Below are positions 20,441 to 31,466 of a stretch of DNA of 64,000 bases, piece by piece (within the stretch, counting starts at the first letter, position 1; each line of letters starts with the position of its first letter). The position numbers were made by a program, and so were the translations under genes. The notes under the pieces were generated by a model, which searched no databases, was not told where the DNA came from, and saw nothing but the letters and a program-made list of their open reading frames with translations. The DNA is from Ascaphus truei (taxonomy: Eukaryota > Chordata > Amphibia > Anura > Ascaphidae): the NCBI GenBank assembly GCA_036426205.1, contig CM071568.1, forward strand, positions 225,658,239-225,722,238. Direction: 5' to 3'.

Positions 20441-20990
20441 TATTAATTTACCATTACTTACAAGATTAATATATCATGAAAATAAAATGATTTTAAATGA
20501 TTAATTTCCTCGCCCGAATTAATGTTTAAATTATGGAAGTAAGGAAAACCATGACTAAATCTATCTTTCAATAACTTTGCCATTCTTTTATTTGGATATA
20601 AACCTAGCCAATACTCCATCTCTTTTATCTTCACTGGTGTCTTCACTTTTAAATCCTGGCTCTTTAACTGCAGATTTTCCAACTCCACCCCTGCAGACAC
20701 AATGTGAAGCTGAGTGATTACCTCCGCACAATGATGATTCATGACTATATTTGCAGGCTAATGTAAGTGAATGGGCTGAAAACCAGTACCGAAATCTGGT
20801 GCATCAAAAAAATCATAGAGCATAGATCATCCCTAAGTCCACAATTGAATGTTAGTGGTGTATCAGCAGGAATCCATATTGTAATATCCAAACAAAAATG
20901 TAGTTTTAGTTTTAGGCTGACCGTGACTGTTTCTAAATGTGACTGAACCCTTGACCGGGAAGATGGGAGACAGTCGCGGGCGACCCGCAT
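20441..20990 (-). pseudogene. gag-RT junction of the Ngaro element
   Basis: The open stretch 20741-20458 reads TPVKIKEMEYWLGLYPNK and then AKLLKDRFSHGF. This matches the conserved segment just upstream of the reverse transcriptase in DIRS/Ngaro proteins. The sequence to 20990 and beyond is open in pieces but unrecognised. Confidence 0.65.
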
Positions 20991-21239
20991 GAGTGGGATT
21001 ACTAGTGCTGCCTAAACCACATCGACCCAAGGGGTATGCACACAATAATAAATCAGCTGGCATAAGTAACAGCAGAATAAAGTTGAAAAATACACTTAAT
21101 GAAGCAATTCACGGTCCGCCATCTGAACGGTGATTCCTGCGGGACGTGAAGCAGGAGAAAAATCCGATGAGGAACTGCCGGTGTAACTGCAAATGAGCAA
21201 AGCTGGACGCAGTGACCGAAAAAAGTTTTAATAAATAAA

Positions 21240-21700
21240 ATCTATAGAAACGGGGTACTGACAAGTCCTCTCCTCATGTCCCGGTGTCTCCACCCATTAG
21301 GCATGTACCGCCACTCGCGAAGACCCTCTCCACACCCTCCCCAATTCAACTTCCTCTACCACTTTCTCCCTTGCTATATTATCGTTTAAACTGACCGATT
21401 TCAAATGACCTCCTTAAATCCTGCCATAAGTAGCTGGGCTGCCTCCTTATTGGGGCACTTTGACAGCCATGGCGCTATTGCTTCGGCAGCTATCGGAAAC
21501 GCCACCCTCTCGGTCATTCCACCCTGCACCCTTAAATCCTGTGTATCTTCCCTAAAGCATTCTGTTCCTCTATGTTGGCCCCCACATATGGCGCAGGCGT
21601 GCCTGAAACAGCAGTTGCCGCATTTACATTTGGACTTGTTAAATGCCCAACATACGCCAGGCTGTTTACTTAGTGTATGACCCCCACCTGATGTGCGCGC
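21240..21700 (-). pseudogene. gag zinc finger and second gag-RT junction
   Basis: Minus strand: VCWAFNKSKCKCGNCCFRH and ACAICGGQHRGTEC (21662-21557) form the Cys/His-rich finger of tyrosine-recombinase retrotransposon gag proteins. PWLSKCPNKEAAQLLMAGF (about 21475-21420) follows, then VSLNDNIAREKVVEEVELGR (about 21390-21330), which starts the reverse transcriptase. Because 20441-20741 carries the same junction segment, this is probably a second, truncated copy lying head-to-tail. Confidence 0.7.
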
Positions 21701-21743
21701 ATCAGTGTTAGATCTACATGCGCCCCTTTTTTTTCCAGTACAT

Positions 21744-21808
21744 CGATTGTAAGACGCAGACCTATTTCAGCCACGTGAAAAAGGGAAAAAATCTGCGTCT
21801 TACAATCG
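21744..21808. mobile_element. foldback MITE core, 17-bp perfect inverted repeat
   Basis: CGATTGTAAGACGCAGA (21744-21760) and its exact inverse (21792-21808) surround a 31-bp loop. The right side extends to GAGGAAATACGGTA. It borders the Ngaro gag fragment. Confidence 0.75.
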
Positions 21809-21819
21809 AGGAAATACGG

Positions 21820-22365
21820 TAATGGTGCAGTGGGGAATGGGGATGTTGTAGAGAACAGAAATGCTCACAAAAGGAGTGAGGAAACAGTAAACAAAAAAAG
21901 AAATAGGGATGGCATAGTGAGATGCAGGAGGAGAGAGTGCCAAGGTACTGGAGGATAAAAGTGTACAAATAAATCACACATGAAAAAAGTTAATGTCTCA
22001 CAGTGGCAAAGTTGTAATGCAGGGTCCAGATCTTCCTCCAATCTTCACCTCCAAATTCAACTCCAAAATTAACTATTGTAGACACTTTTGATGTACACTT
22101 ATGATGTGACGCTTTTTATGTTACACAGCCTTATGGCTAACAGCCATGCTACAATGACTTAAGTACCCTATTCACATGCATTTGACTAACACTTAAGGGA
22201 GGGGGTTGTTTAATCAACTCAGACATACAAAATAGTTAATTAGATTATCATTTCTCTCTCAATTGATAGGAATCAGCTCACAAACATACCCCAAAAGCCA
22301 ATTAAATCTTAATTTCTCTGGTTGGTAGAATGCAGCTCAATGACACATACCCCAAAAGCCAATTA
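21820..22365. repeat. unassigned, with direct repeats
   Basis: Contains the left copy (22059-22114) of a 56-bp direct repeat whose partner is at 22842-22897. Also present are degenerate tandem units ending CATACCCCAAAAGCCAATTA (near 22300 and 22365). No gene seen. Confidence 0.6.
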
Positions 22366-22698
22366 CAGGCATACCCCGCTTCAAGGACACTCACTTTAAG
22401 TACACTCGCGAGTAAGGACATATCGCCCAATAGGAAAACGGCAGCTCGCGCATGCGCCTGTCAGCACGTCCTGAACAGCAATACCAGCTCCCTACCTGTA
22501 CCGAAGCTGTGCGCAAGCGGGGAGACTACAGAGCCTGTAAACAAATGTGGTATTTACATTCGTTATGAACGTATATGACGATTGCAGTACAGTACATGCC
22601 TCGATAAGTGGAAAAAAGGTAGTGCTTCACTTTAAGTCCATTTTCACTTTACATACATGCTCTGGACCCATTGCGTACATTAATGCGGGGTATGCCTA
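22366..22698. mobile_element. pogo/Tigger-like MITE with TA target duplication
   Basis: The ends are CAGGCATACCCCGC and, inverted, GCGGGGTATGCCT. TA lies on both sides (22364-22365 and 22699-22700). CAGGCATACC-type ends and a TA duplication are typical of Tigger/pogo elements. The interior carries CACTTTAAGT words near both ends and no transposase. It split a local tandem repeat: CTTAATTTCTCTGGTTGGTA stands on both sides. Confidence 0.85.
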
Positions 22699-22899
22699 TA
22701 CATCTTAATTTCTCTGGTTGGTAGAATGCAGCTCAATGACACATACCTGTTTGACGAGATAAATCAGAATCTTAATCCAGATATTCAGAATGCATCCATG
22801 ATTAAAGATAGAAAGATAGAAATAAAACATTCAGAGATATGAACTCCAAAATTAACTCTTGTGGACACTTTTGATGTACACTTATGATGTGACGCTTAT

Positions 22900-23504
22900 A
22901 CAAGGACTGGCCTTTCCTTACTCTTTAATGGACTGTTTATACAATTTCTACCAGAGATCCACGATCAAGCTAGTAGCTCCCATTTTGGATTCACTTCCTA
23001 TTTTCCTTCCACGATTTGAGGAGGCAAAGTTGAAGGTAATGCTGCTGATGTGGATGTACCCACGCTCTCAGCTAAAACTTGACTAGGAGGTAGTGTTGTG
23101 GTTGAAGTGGATGCACCCATGTTCCCCACTGAGGTTTGTATCGTCAATGCTGCCTGCGTCGATTTGCGCTGCGCGGGCTCCTGTGCCTGAAACAATATTT
23201 TTTTCTTTTGTGTAATTGAATCACAGTATATAGAATCCCACCTGTTTTAGTTGGGGGCTTGAACTGATCGAAAAATGCTGCAGTGCACTGATCAGCGCAC
23301 AACTTAGTTGAGCTTAGCACATCATGTGTAATGTACCGTCCTCCACCGATACATGCTCACCTGTGAGTGTAGCCCTGTGTGAATACGTACATCGTATTTC
23401 ATTTGTTTAGTACTGGGACTAAAAGCTTAACTAAATAAGTGAGATGAATATATATTTTTACACACCACTACAGTATAAAAGGAGAAACCAATATAAGATT
23501 TGGC
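22900..23504. other. no gene seen
   Basis: AT-rich; short open frames only. No repeat family recognised. Confidence 0.4.
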
Positions 23505-23645
23505 CAAGGTAGTAAGAGTGGTCTAGTGGTAATAGCCACTGAATCCCACCGACAATATTTTATAGTACACCTTAGGGGCAGGGTTATCTGTAAAATTCTA
23601 ATTTGTACAGCAGAAAACTCTGCAGGGCATTGTACGGGGGGGGGG
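23505..23645 (+). mobile_element. possible degraded tRNA-derived SINE
   Basis: AGAGTGGTCTAGTGGTAATAGCCACTGA resembles a pol III A-box head, and CTTAGGGGCAGGG plus GCAGGGCATTGTACGGGGG resembles a SINE tail. A B box is not clear. It ends in an 11-G run. Confidence 0.35.
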
Positions 23646-24040
23646 GGGAATCATTAAAATAGTTTTTACTTAACTCTTTATTGGTTAAATCAGGAAAGTG
23701 CCAGGACGTTCATTGCACAATTAACATCCATTATGGGTTTTTTTTCCGAACGACAACAAAGGAAGCCACACAAGCATTCTAAATGTAGCAATAAGGAAGG
23801 TGTGGTGCTAATGGGATATGCCATCACACATTATAATTACCTCCAGGTTTGCTCACATTATCAACACTGCCTCACCCAATTATGTAAAGAAGCCATTATA
23901 AACTCATTGCATCCAGACAGTGGAAAAGTGATTTATAGGAGATTATAGTTGTACCATTATATATTGTTTATATTATATTTTATATCTACTCAGGTTCGGT
24001 GCAACCGTTAGGTGACTTAGGAGGTCGTCTAGGGCAGCGC
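23646..24040. other. no gene seen
   Basis: AT-rich sequence. The last 50 bases (GGTTCGGTGCAACCGTTAGG) begin the element that carries the purine minisatellite. Confidence 0.4.
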
Positions 24041-24560
24041 ATTTTGGGGGGGGGGTGAGAGGAGGAAGGGGGGGGGAGAGGAGGAAGAGGGGGGTGAGAG
24101 GAGGAAGGGCGGGTGAGAGGATGAAGGGGGAGGTGAGAGGAGGAAGGGAGGGAGGTGAGAGGAGGAGGGAGGTGAGAGGAGGAGCGGGGTGAGAGGAGGA
24201 AGGGGGTGAGAGGAGGAAGGATGGTGAGAGGAGGAATGGGGGTTTCAGAGGAGGAATGGAGGGTGAGAGGAGGAATGGAGGGGTGAGAGAATAAGGAGGG
24301 GGGTGGGAAAATAAGGAGAGAGGGTGAGAGAGAGGATGAGGAGGGCGGGTGAGAATGAGGATGGGGTGAGAATATTAGTATGAGGGGGTGACAGGATGCG
24401 GAGAGAGAGTGAGGAGAGGATGAGGGTTTGAGAAGATGAGGGAGGGGTGAGAGGATGAAGGGGTGGGTGAGAGAGAGGATGAAGGAGGGTGGGTGAGATA
24501 ATGGGGGAGTGGAGTGAGATAATGGGGGAGAGAAGAAAATAAAGGGGGGGGAAATGGGGA
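24041..24560. repeat. purine minisatellite GGTGAGAGGAGGAAGGGG
   Basis: More than 20 variable units of about 15-24 bases on the plus strand, almost free of pyrimidines apart from T in GGTGAG. It is flanked by GGTTCGGTGCAACCG (left) and CGAATACCCTTGCACTGG (right), which are loosely inverted, so the array probably expanded inside a DNA element. Confidence 0.85.
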
Positions 24561-25288
24561 TATCTAACTTAAAAAAAATGCAAGCTGGAGGTATTGTATG
24601 CCTAGGGTGCCGAATACCCTTGCACTGGCCCCGTATCTACCAGTTACATTTTAATATGTCTATACTGTATGTTTATGGGAATTGAATGAATACAAACTAA
24701 ATCTTGCTCTTGTTTAAAATAATTTTTAATTAAGTGTTCTTCTGCCACAAGTCACCTTCTGGTGCTGGAAAACATCATTCAGCTCATTTAAGTCAATATG
24801 CTGTAAGATGTCTTCCAGCACTGGAAGGTGTCATATGACTGCTTAATAAATATGGGCTTATATTAGTGCCTAAATAAAAGAAGCTAAATTTAATCATAAG
24901 ATGCTCAACCACCTCCCCAATATTACTTTGCATCTACAGTATTTGGGAATAATTATTCTCTGGTGTCCTTACTGTGGCTATTTCATGAGCAGAATTGATT
25001 TTCCATATATAAGCATTGCTGTATCCTCCTGTTTCAGAGGTCAAAGGAAAGCCGGGATTCTGTTAAATGGCCAATGCTGTACAGTAAATGATTGGGCCTT
25101 CGTGGGACTGCATCTTTAAAAGATCTGTTAATAAAAAGTCTGAAGACTCAAGCAAGCAGAAAATGCATTTAACAGCATTTGTAACTTTGGTTAATGCCTG
25201 AACTTTGCATGTGGCAACTGGGTGAGGGAAAATTATTCAAATAAGAACAGAGGTTCCATCCCCAAAGTTCCCTTTAGGAGGCTCGGAT
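24561..25288. other. no gene seen
   Basis: AT-rich. TCTTCTGCCACAAGTCACCTTCTGGTG and GATGTCTTCCAGCACTGGAAGG form weak inverted similarity near 24740-24830. No coding signal. Confidence 0.4.
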
Positions 25289-25619
25289 GTCTACAGCTGT
25301 GATTCTCAACTGGGGTTATGCAGGACCCTGGGGCTCCGCAGCATCTTAACCTGCTCTCCCAGCTTTCCCTCCCCTCGGCTCTCCTTGACACCCCAGCTCT
25401 CCCTCACTCTGGCACCCCGGCTCTCTCTCTCCCCCCCCCCCAAAGCCCGCTCACAGCCGCTCTCTAGTAGTGCGACACTTCCTGTGCCTGCTGCTAGTGA
25501 GCGCGTGCGTGTCTACCGCCACCGCCGAATCCTACCCGCAGCCGACGAATCCACCGCCTCCTACCTGCTGTCGCCTCCGCCAAATCTGCCGCCTGAGGTA
25601 GGCATATGGGGGGAGAGAG

Positions 25620-25790
25620 CAAGATGCGAGGTGGGAGATGCGGGGGAGAGATGGGAGATGCAAGGGGGATGATATGAGGGAGATGGGAGATGCAGGGGGG
25701 TGTGATATGAGGGAGATGAGAGATACAGGGGGGGTGATATGAGGGAGATGAGAGATGCAGGGGGGGTGATATGAGGGATGTGTATTTAAA
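25620..25790. repeat. tandem array TGATATGAGGGAGATGAGAGATGC-type
   Basis: At least three units of about 36 bases (GATATGAGGGAGATG, AGAGATGCAGGGGGG) lie inside the hAT element. Confidence 0.8.
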
Positions 25791-26098
25791 ATGTATTGGG
25801 GTGGCGGGGGTCTTTTTAATATGTATTGGCTGGGGCGGGTATTTTTATTATGTATTACGGGGTGGGTTTTTTGGTATGTATTTTGTGGGGGGGATTGAGT
25901 GAGTGGGGTAATTGACGAAAGGTAGGGGTGAGTGAGAGGAGAGAGGGGGGAGTGAGTGAGGAAAAGAGGGCGTAAGACACAGGGGAGATAAATACATGCG
26001 AGGCGGGAGGGGGGAGAGTGAGTGAGACGGAGAGGAGAGAGAAATACATTGGTACATTGGTGGGAAATAGAGGTGGCTCTTGAGGTGTGAAATTAACT

Positions 26099-26271
26099 TA
26101 AGTGCCGACGATGCTGACGTCACGCTGCGGTCGCGGAAAAAATCAAATTCAAGTGACATCCAGCGATTGCGACCAAGCCGTCGCGCCGTCCTGTCGCTCC
26201 TACTATAAGCGCACGCGACGGTGTCAATACATTTGTTTTGATGCGACATCGCCAGCACTGTAAGCGCGGCC
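26099..26271. mobile_element. palindromic MITE, copy 2, inside the hAT element
   Basis: It matches the element at 889-1062 in the same order: TGACGTCA, CTGCGGTCGC, AAAAATCAAATT, GACCAAGCCGTCGCG, CATTTGTTTTGATG. The right end CACTGTAAGCGCGGCC is intact, while the left terminal bases have decayed. Confidence 0.8.
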
Positions 26272-26389
26272 TAATATGTGTCAGCCAGATAGGGGTTCCC
26301 CGAGATTTTTCAAAATACTTCAAGGGTTCCTCCAAACAAAAAATGTTGGGAATCACTGGTCTACAGGGTGAGAAATTCTCACTTAGGGG

Positions 26390-27237
26390 CAGATCCACGA
26401 AGCTCCATTAGTGACTTAAGGAGACATTAAATTCTGTTAACATCTCGTTAAGGGCTAACGAGTATCTTCAAAGCTCACTAACGACATGTTAATAAGTGCT
26501 GTTTTCAACTGTAACGAGCCCTTGCATTACTATAACAAATGTTAAAGAGGTGTTCCCTCTAACAGCCTATCCACAGAGCTCTGTTATAGTTAACGCAGGG
26601 ATTTAACGTTGTTAGTTAATTCAAGACTAAACATGGTGTTACTCACATCCAGACCCTTCAGATACCTTCACGTTATGTGTAACATCTATATAAATATATT
26701 TCTCTAAGGATGCGTGCACATCCCTGTATGATAGACTGAACGGCCTGTCACTCACCCAGAGACAGCCAATACAATTGCACATCTCTCCCACTCTGTGTTA
26801 GACTGAGCGGCCTCTCATTCACCCAGGAAACACTGGGGGGGGGGGATTTTTATGGCAGTGGGGGTGCAGAGAAACAGTGACAGGTGTTAATGTCCTAATT
26901 AATGTTTTATTGGCTACAGACAGACACTCCACTGCAGCTGGTCACCACTGAAATCCCCGCTGCTGGTCACTTCCAAGGTACGTTTTATTACTGTTTAGTG
27001 TAGGGGTTAATTTAAGGAGTTGTGTTTAGGATAAGGGGTTAATTTAAGGAGTTTTAGTGCTTAGGGTGGGGGTTAATTTAAGGAGTTTTAGTGCTTAGTG
27101 TAGGTTTTTTTAGGGTAAGGCACTTAGGGTAGGGTGTTTAGTTACTTACTTTAGCGGCAAAGTGGGCAGCGGTGGCAGGGTGAGTCGCGGAGAAGCACCG
27201 GTAATCATTTGATCACATAGAAACGGCTGTGACCAAA
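26390..27237. repeat. possible Harbinger-like end, then short tandem repeat
   Basis: AGGGGCAGATCCACGAAGCT (26393) resembles Harbinger-type terminal sequence (weak). 27000-27140 holds three units of about 37-40 bp around GGGGTTAATTTAAGGAGTT. No gene seen. Confidence 0.4.
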
Positions 27238-30200
27238 TGTCCTAGACAGCTGGAGAGGGACCTAGCTGCACTAGAAAGCTGACAAAACTACAAACTTTAC
27301 CTCCACATATAGGAAAATTCTTACAATTCTGGGACTAATACGGACGAATAGGGTAGATTTTCAGATAAGAAAAACCCAGCAACCGTTATACGAATGGGGC
27401 AATAGGGCAAGTAGGATTCTTGAAAATAACCTTCAAAAGCAGTAGAATGATAGAGTCATTCACAATAACCGGATCCATAATTCTAAAGAGATAGCAAATG
27501 TCTTTGCAGATTTCTATTTAAAAAGAACTGTACACGCCCACATAAACACAAGCTAAGGACCAAATAATCTTATATTTGGAAGCTTGCCACCTTACACTGA
27601 TAGGAGGAAACTAAAAAGAACTTCTAGAAAAACAGATTGAATTAGATGACGTCTCACAGGTCATAAAACAACTCAAGAAACAAAAAGCACCAGCCCTAAT
27701 GGGTTCACAGCAACCTTTTATAAAATGTGTGGCGTGTTGATTGCTCCAAAACTATGCAAACTGTATAATGGCCTTTTACTAAGCTACTCTAGTGATTTTG
27801 CAAGCAAACCCTTGAAGGATTCATTTCAGTAATTCCCTAACCTGGAAAGGACCATACATGGTGCGCCAATTTCAAACCAATTTCTTTGTTGAATTTAGAT
27901 TGAAAATGTTTGCAAAAAATATTAGCAAATAGGCTAAATGAGCCCCGATGAAGTGGACCGGTTCCACGAAATGCATAGGGCAATGTGGGATCCCTGATCC
28001 CTAATCCTGAGAATCATATTTGAGACCTTCCAGGATTACGCTCGCAGCAACGCAGCAGACACGGAAGCTGCAGATCGGGGCTGTCTGTACAGCTCAGTCT
28101 TGAGCTGGTGGCGTAAGCGTGAGAGAAGGATTCATTCTCCCAAGTGACTTGAAACTATTAACTGCCCCTACCGTGAGCCTCGACCGGGCACACCCTCCGC
28201 TGAGCGAGATGCGGAGTGTGGACATTGTATGTGACGACCATCTTTTTCCCGCGTGGAGAATTAAAACAGCCTTCCCAGGTGCTCTGACGTGCAGGACAGG
28301 TGCCGAGCTGAGGGATCTCGATCAGCGCCGGAACCCTGGGATCTGGATGATATTGCTCAAAAGATCTTTTTTCCAGGAAGGGCATTACTGTTTGATGGTT
28401 TTATAGGTTTTCACTAGAAAACTTTAATACACTGTTTGCCCCTGTGCTTCTCTTTTCTTTCACATGACTGCATCGAGGTATTGAGCCACCTGAGAATAGC
28501 TGCGGGACTTTCTATCTGCAGAAATACTTTATTTGAGCTGGCAGGCTTGTGGGAAGGAATATCCTTTGCACTGACAGTTGCCTTATGTATATTTGATACA
28601 GTAACAAAATTGAACTAGGTTTGGACACTTTTTTTCTACATTGTGTTTTTCTTACAGTCTTTTTTGTTTTAATCATATGGACACTTTTGGGGTTTAATAT
28701 AGACATTTAAGATTTAGGAATTATTTTCTCACTATTAAGGAGCATGGATACTGCACTTTATTACTTGCACTATTTTTTATTGCTGGTGTATACATTTATT
28801 GATCGGATTCATTTTTTTTCTCTCTAGAAGAAATTCTCCCTGGGCTGATACAAGCAGGTCAGCGGGATTTATCTAACAAAGGCAACATTTTGATAACACC
28901 CGTAAATCTATTAATGTTGTTTACAAAGGAAAAATAACTAAAAAAGCGAAATTATTTTAATCTTCCCTGATACCAATAAAGACTTTGACAGAGTTATTTG
29001 GCCTGTTATTCAAAAGATACTGGTAAAAATAGGGGTTGGTTCAAACTTCATCCAGTGGATAATGGCACTTTACAGTTCCCCAGCAGCAAAAGTTAGAGTT
29101 GATGGATCTCAATCCAAATTATTTAAAATAGGTAGAGTGACAAGACAGGGATGCCCGATGTCCCTGTTAATATTAATCTTAATTATGGATTCCTTGGCCC
29201 AGAGAATAAGGGATAACCCAATATTATGGGTATTCACTCAGGACATATTGAAAACAAACTAGACCTACAGTCATTGCGATGTCTTGCTTTTAATGGATAA
29301 ATCTGTGAATTCTCTACTATATCTAATGGAGGAAACCAAAGAATATGACAATGTCTCTGGTTTTGAGGTCAACTACCAAAAATCAGAAATTATAAATGTT
29401 AACGCCCCCAACAGACTGTAAATAGAATAAAGCGGGAGTATAGTTTCCGTTGGGCAAATGAGGAAATTAAATACTTAGAGATAAAGATAATTTCCCACTA
29501 AAGTACCAAGATCTTTATAAAGCAAATATTGTCCAGTTTCTTAGTAGAACTAGATGAGCACTAGGCTCATGGGACAGAAATGGAATCTCCTGGTTAGTGA
29601 AAATGGCTGTCATAAAGATGACTATTTTACCCCAATTTCGATACCTAATCCAGGCTTTATCAATACAGACCCTAGAATCATGTTAGATAAATTACAAAGA
29701 TTGATACTGGACTGTATATGGGACAATAAATAAAGTCAGAATCAATAGACAAATTCTATTTCTTCCCAAAGATAAAGTAGGATTGGGCGTACCAGATTTA
29801 TTGAAAAACTATTTTGCAAAACACATCAAAACAGTTTTGGACTGGTTCACCAACACGAATGACAAGAGGTGGATTAATGTAGAGCAGCCAAACTGCAAAC
29901 AAATCTCTTTGGCATAATGACAGGACTCAACGCAAAATGAAGACCAAAAAACAATACCCTCCTACCTATTACTGAATTTACATAAAACATTTGGGATAAA
30001 TTGGTACAATAATTTAACTTAAATATTTGTCCTTCTCCACTAGGACCTGTTTTTTCAATCCAAATTTCCGCCCAGCACAAACGTATGATCGATTTAAAAA
30101 TTAGAACTAAGTTAATTACATACGACATATATACCAACTAATAAAAATAGGGAGTTACAAACATTGAAAGAGTGGTACTATCAGGATATATGGAACCCTC

Positions 30201-30390
30201 GAAAGTAATATGGAAACCCACAAAAGACAGGAGACCAAAATATATCAAAACTGATATTTTTGTGTAACATTAAATTCTGAGACTGGGAAAATAAAATGGG
30301 GTCTGCAAAATATGCAGAGCTACTGTACACCAAAAAGTTATGGTAGCTAGGGGATAGACAAAAGCAGGTGGCAAAAAGTGCAAAGGGAAT
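27238..30390 (+). pseudogene. decayed L1 ORF2 (copy B), split by an insertion
   Basis: The plus strand, in several frames, gives the linker between endonuclease and reverse transcriptase (ERDLAALES, VDFQIRKTQQPLYEWGNRAS, SKEIANVFADFYLK), then QVIKQLKKQKAP. After an insertion at about 27940-28828 it continues with EILPGLIQAGQRD, a degenerate motif A, and RVTRQGCPMSLLILILIMDSL (29130-29200), the L1 reverse transcriptase segment with R-Q-G-C-P. The region to 30390 is too broken to follow in detail. The endonuclease is missing. Confidence 0.8.
27940..28828 (+). mobile_element. hammerhead-motif element inserted in L1 copy B (copy D)
   Basis: The left edge carries CCGATGA, A, a perfect 5-bp hairpin GTGGA/TCCAC, GAAA and TGCATAGGG (27945-27980). 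The body is GC-rich to about 28370, then T-rich, ending TTTTTTTTCTCTCTAG. The L1 reads RLNE up to the left edge and EILPGLI from the right edge, so about 890 bp was added. No protein is encoded. The class is unknown; it resembles short noncoding retroelements. Confidence 0.6.
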
Positions 30391-30407
30391 AACTACACTA
30401 CACTTGA

Positions 30408-31466
30408 GAAGGGACAGAGACATCGTATCAGAATTATAAGGAATGTAACAAAAATTGCAAAAGGGCAATCAAATTAGCAAAAATGGATAATGAAAAAAGG
30501 ATTGCAATAGAAAGTAAGGTCAACCCTAAAAAGTTATTTAAGTACCTTAATAACAAAAAAATGAGAAAAGAAAATATAGGACCCTTTCAGTGTGAGATGG
30601 GTAGGCAGATTATTGGAGATAAGGAAAAAGCAGAGGTATTAAACAAATTCTTTGCCTCTGTGTTTACCAGGGAAGAATCAGGTTCAATAGTAGTGCCACA
30701 GGAGGAAGCCACAACCTCCACATTAATGACCAATTGGTTAACTGAGGAAGAAGTTCATAAGCGACTTGAAAAAATTAAAGTAAATAAGGCACCTGGCCCC
30801 GATGGCATACATCCAAGAGTTCTCAAGGAGTTAAGCTCAGTAATAGCAAAACCATTATATTTAATATTCAAGGACTCCATTTCCACAGGCTCAGTACCAC
30901 AAGATTGGCGTAAAGCAGATGTGCTGCCTATATTTAAAAAGGGAGCTAGATCACACCCAGGGAATTACAGACCTGTAAGCCTGACTTCAATAGTAGGGAA
31001 ACTACTTGAAGGTTTAATACGGGATAATATTCAGGAATACCTAATGGAAAACAAAATTATTAGTAATAGTCAGCATGGATTTATGAAGGATAGATCTTGC
31101 CAAACTAACCTTATTTGTTTCTTTGAGGAGGTAAGTAGGAATTTAGACCAGGGTAATGCAGTTGATGTGGTCTACTTAGATTTTGCAAAGGCTTTTGATA
31201 CGGTTTCACACAAGAGGTTGGTGTACAAAATAAAGAAAATTGGACTCAGTAATAATATATGCACCTGGATTGAAAACTTGTTAAAGGACAGACAACAGAG
31301 GGTTGTCATAAATGGAACTTTTTCAGGTTGGGCTAAAGTCATGAGTGGAGTACCTCAAGGATCGGTACTGGGACCCCTGCTTTTTAACTTGTTTATTAAT
31401 GACCTTGAGGTTGGGATCGAGAGCAAAGTCTCCATCTTTGCTGATGATACTAAATTGTGTAAGTAA
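30408..31466 (+). pseudogene. CR1 reverse transcriptase, first part
   Basis: Open from 30408 without a native start, because the element is truncated; the first ATG is 30483. Numbered from that [12 protein letters not shown] at 103-111, NYRPVSLTS at 161-169, catalytic motif [12 protein letters not shown] at 231-241, [10 protein letters not shown] at 289-298 and catalytic FADD at 319-322. The frame runs into tandem stops (TAA TAG) right after DDTKLCK at 31466. The coding sense continues in another frame, so one base appears lost there. The endonuclease is absent. Intact CR1 copies its RNA at nicked DNA. Confidence 0.95.

Larger units (their letters stand above)
14890..21720 (-). mobile_element. 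Ngaro/DIRS-type tyrosine-recombinase retrotransposon, nested
   Basis: Reading the minus strand from about 21.7 kb leftward gives, in order, a gag-like zinc finger, a reverse transcriptase with the LPMGC motif, RNase H, a tyrosine recombinase (FRISELV and HSFR) and a hydrolase-like C-terminal region. This order fits tyrosine-recombinase retrotransposons. The hydrolase-like end favours Ngaro over DIRS proper. Frameshifts are numerous. Four later insertions (15749-16121, about 16501-16660, 16878-17153, 17435-19295) cut it. Terminal split repeats were not found. Confidence 0.85.
25297..26358. mobile_element. non-autonomous hAT element with 8-bp target duplication
   Basis: GTCTACAG flanks both sides (25289-25296 and 26359-26366), the 8-bp duplication of hAT elements. 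The ends are CTGTGATTCTCAAC and, at the right, GTTGGGAATCACTG (inverse CAGTGATTCCCAAC), a hAT-type terminal repeat with one end slightly mutated. No transposase. The interior holds a C/G-rich block (25370-25600), a purine tandem array, and a nested palindromic MITE at 26099-26271. Confidence 0.9.

Noticed and set aside
24041..24560. Immunoglobulin-switch-like or telomere-like repeat
   Set aside because: The purine units (GGTGAGAGGAGGAAGG) match neither TTAGGG nor switch motifs, and no gene context supports it.
25385..25672. Pro/Ser-rich open frame near a GC-rich block
   Set aside because: It lies inside a non-autonomous hAT element and ends in its purine array; a composition effect.
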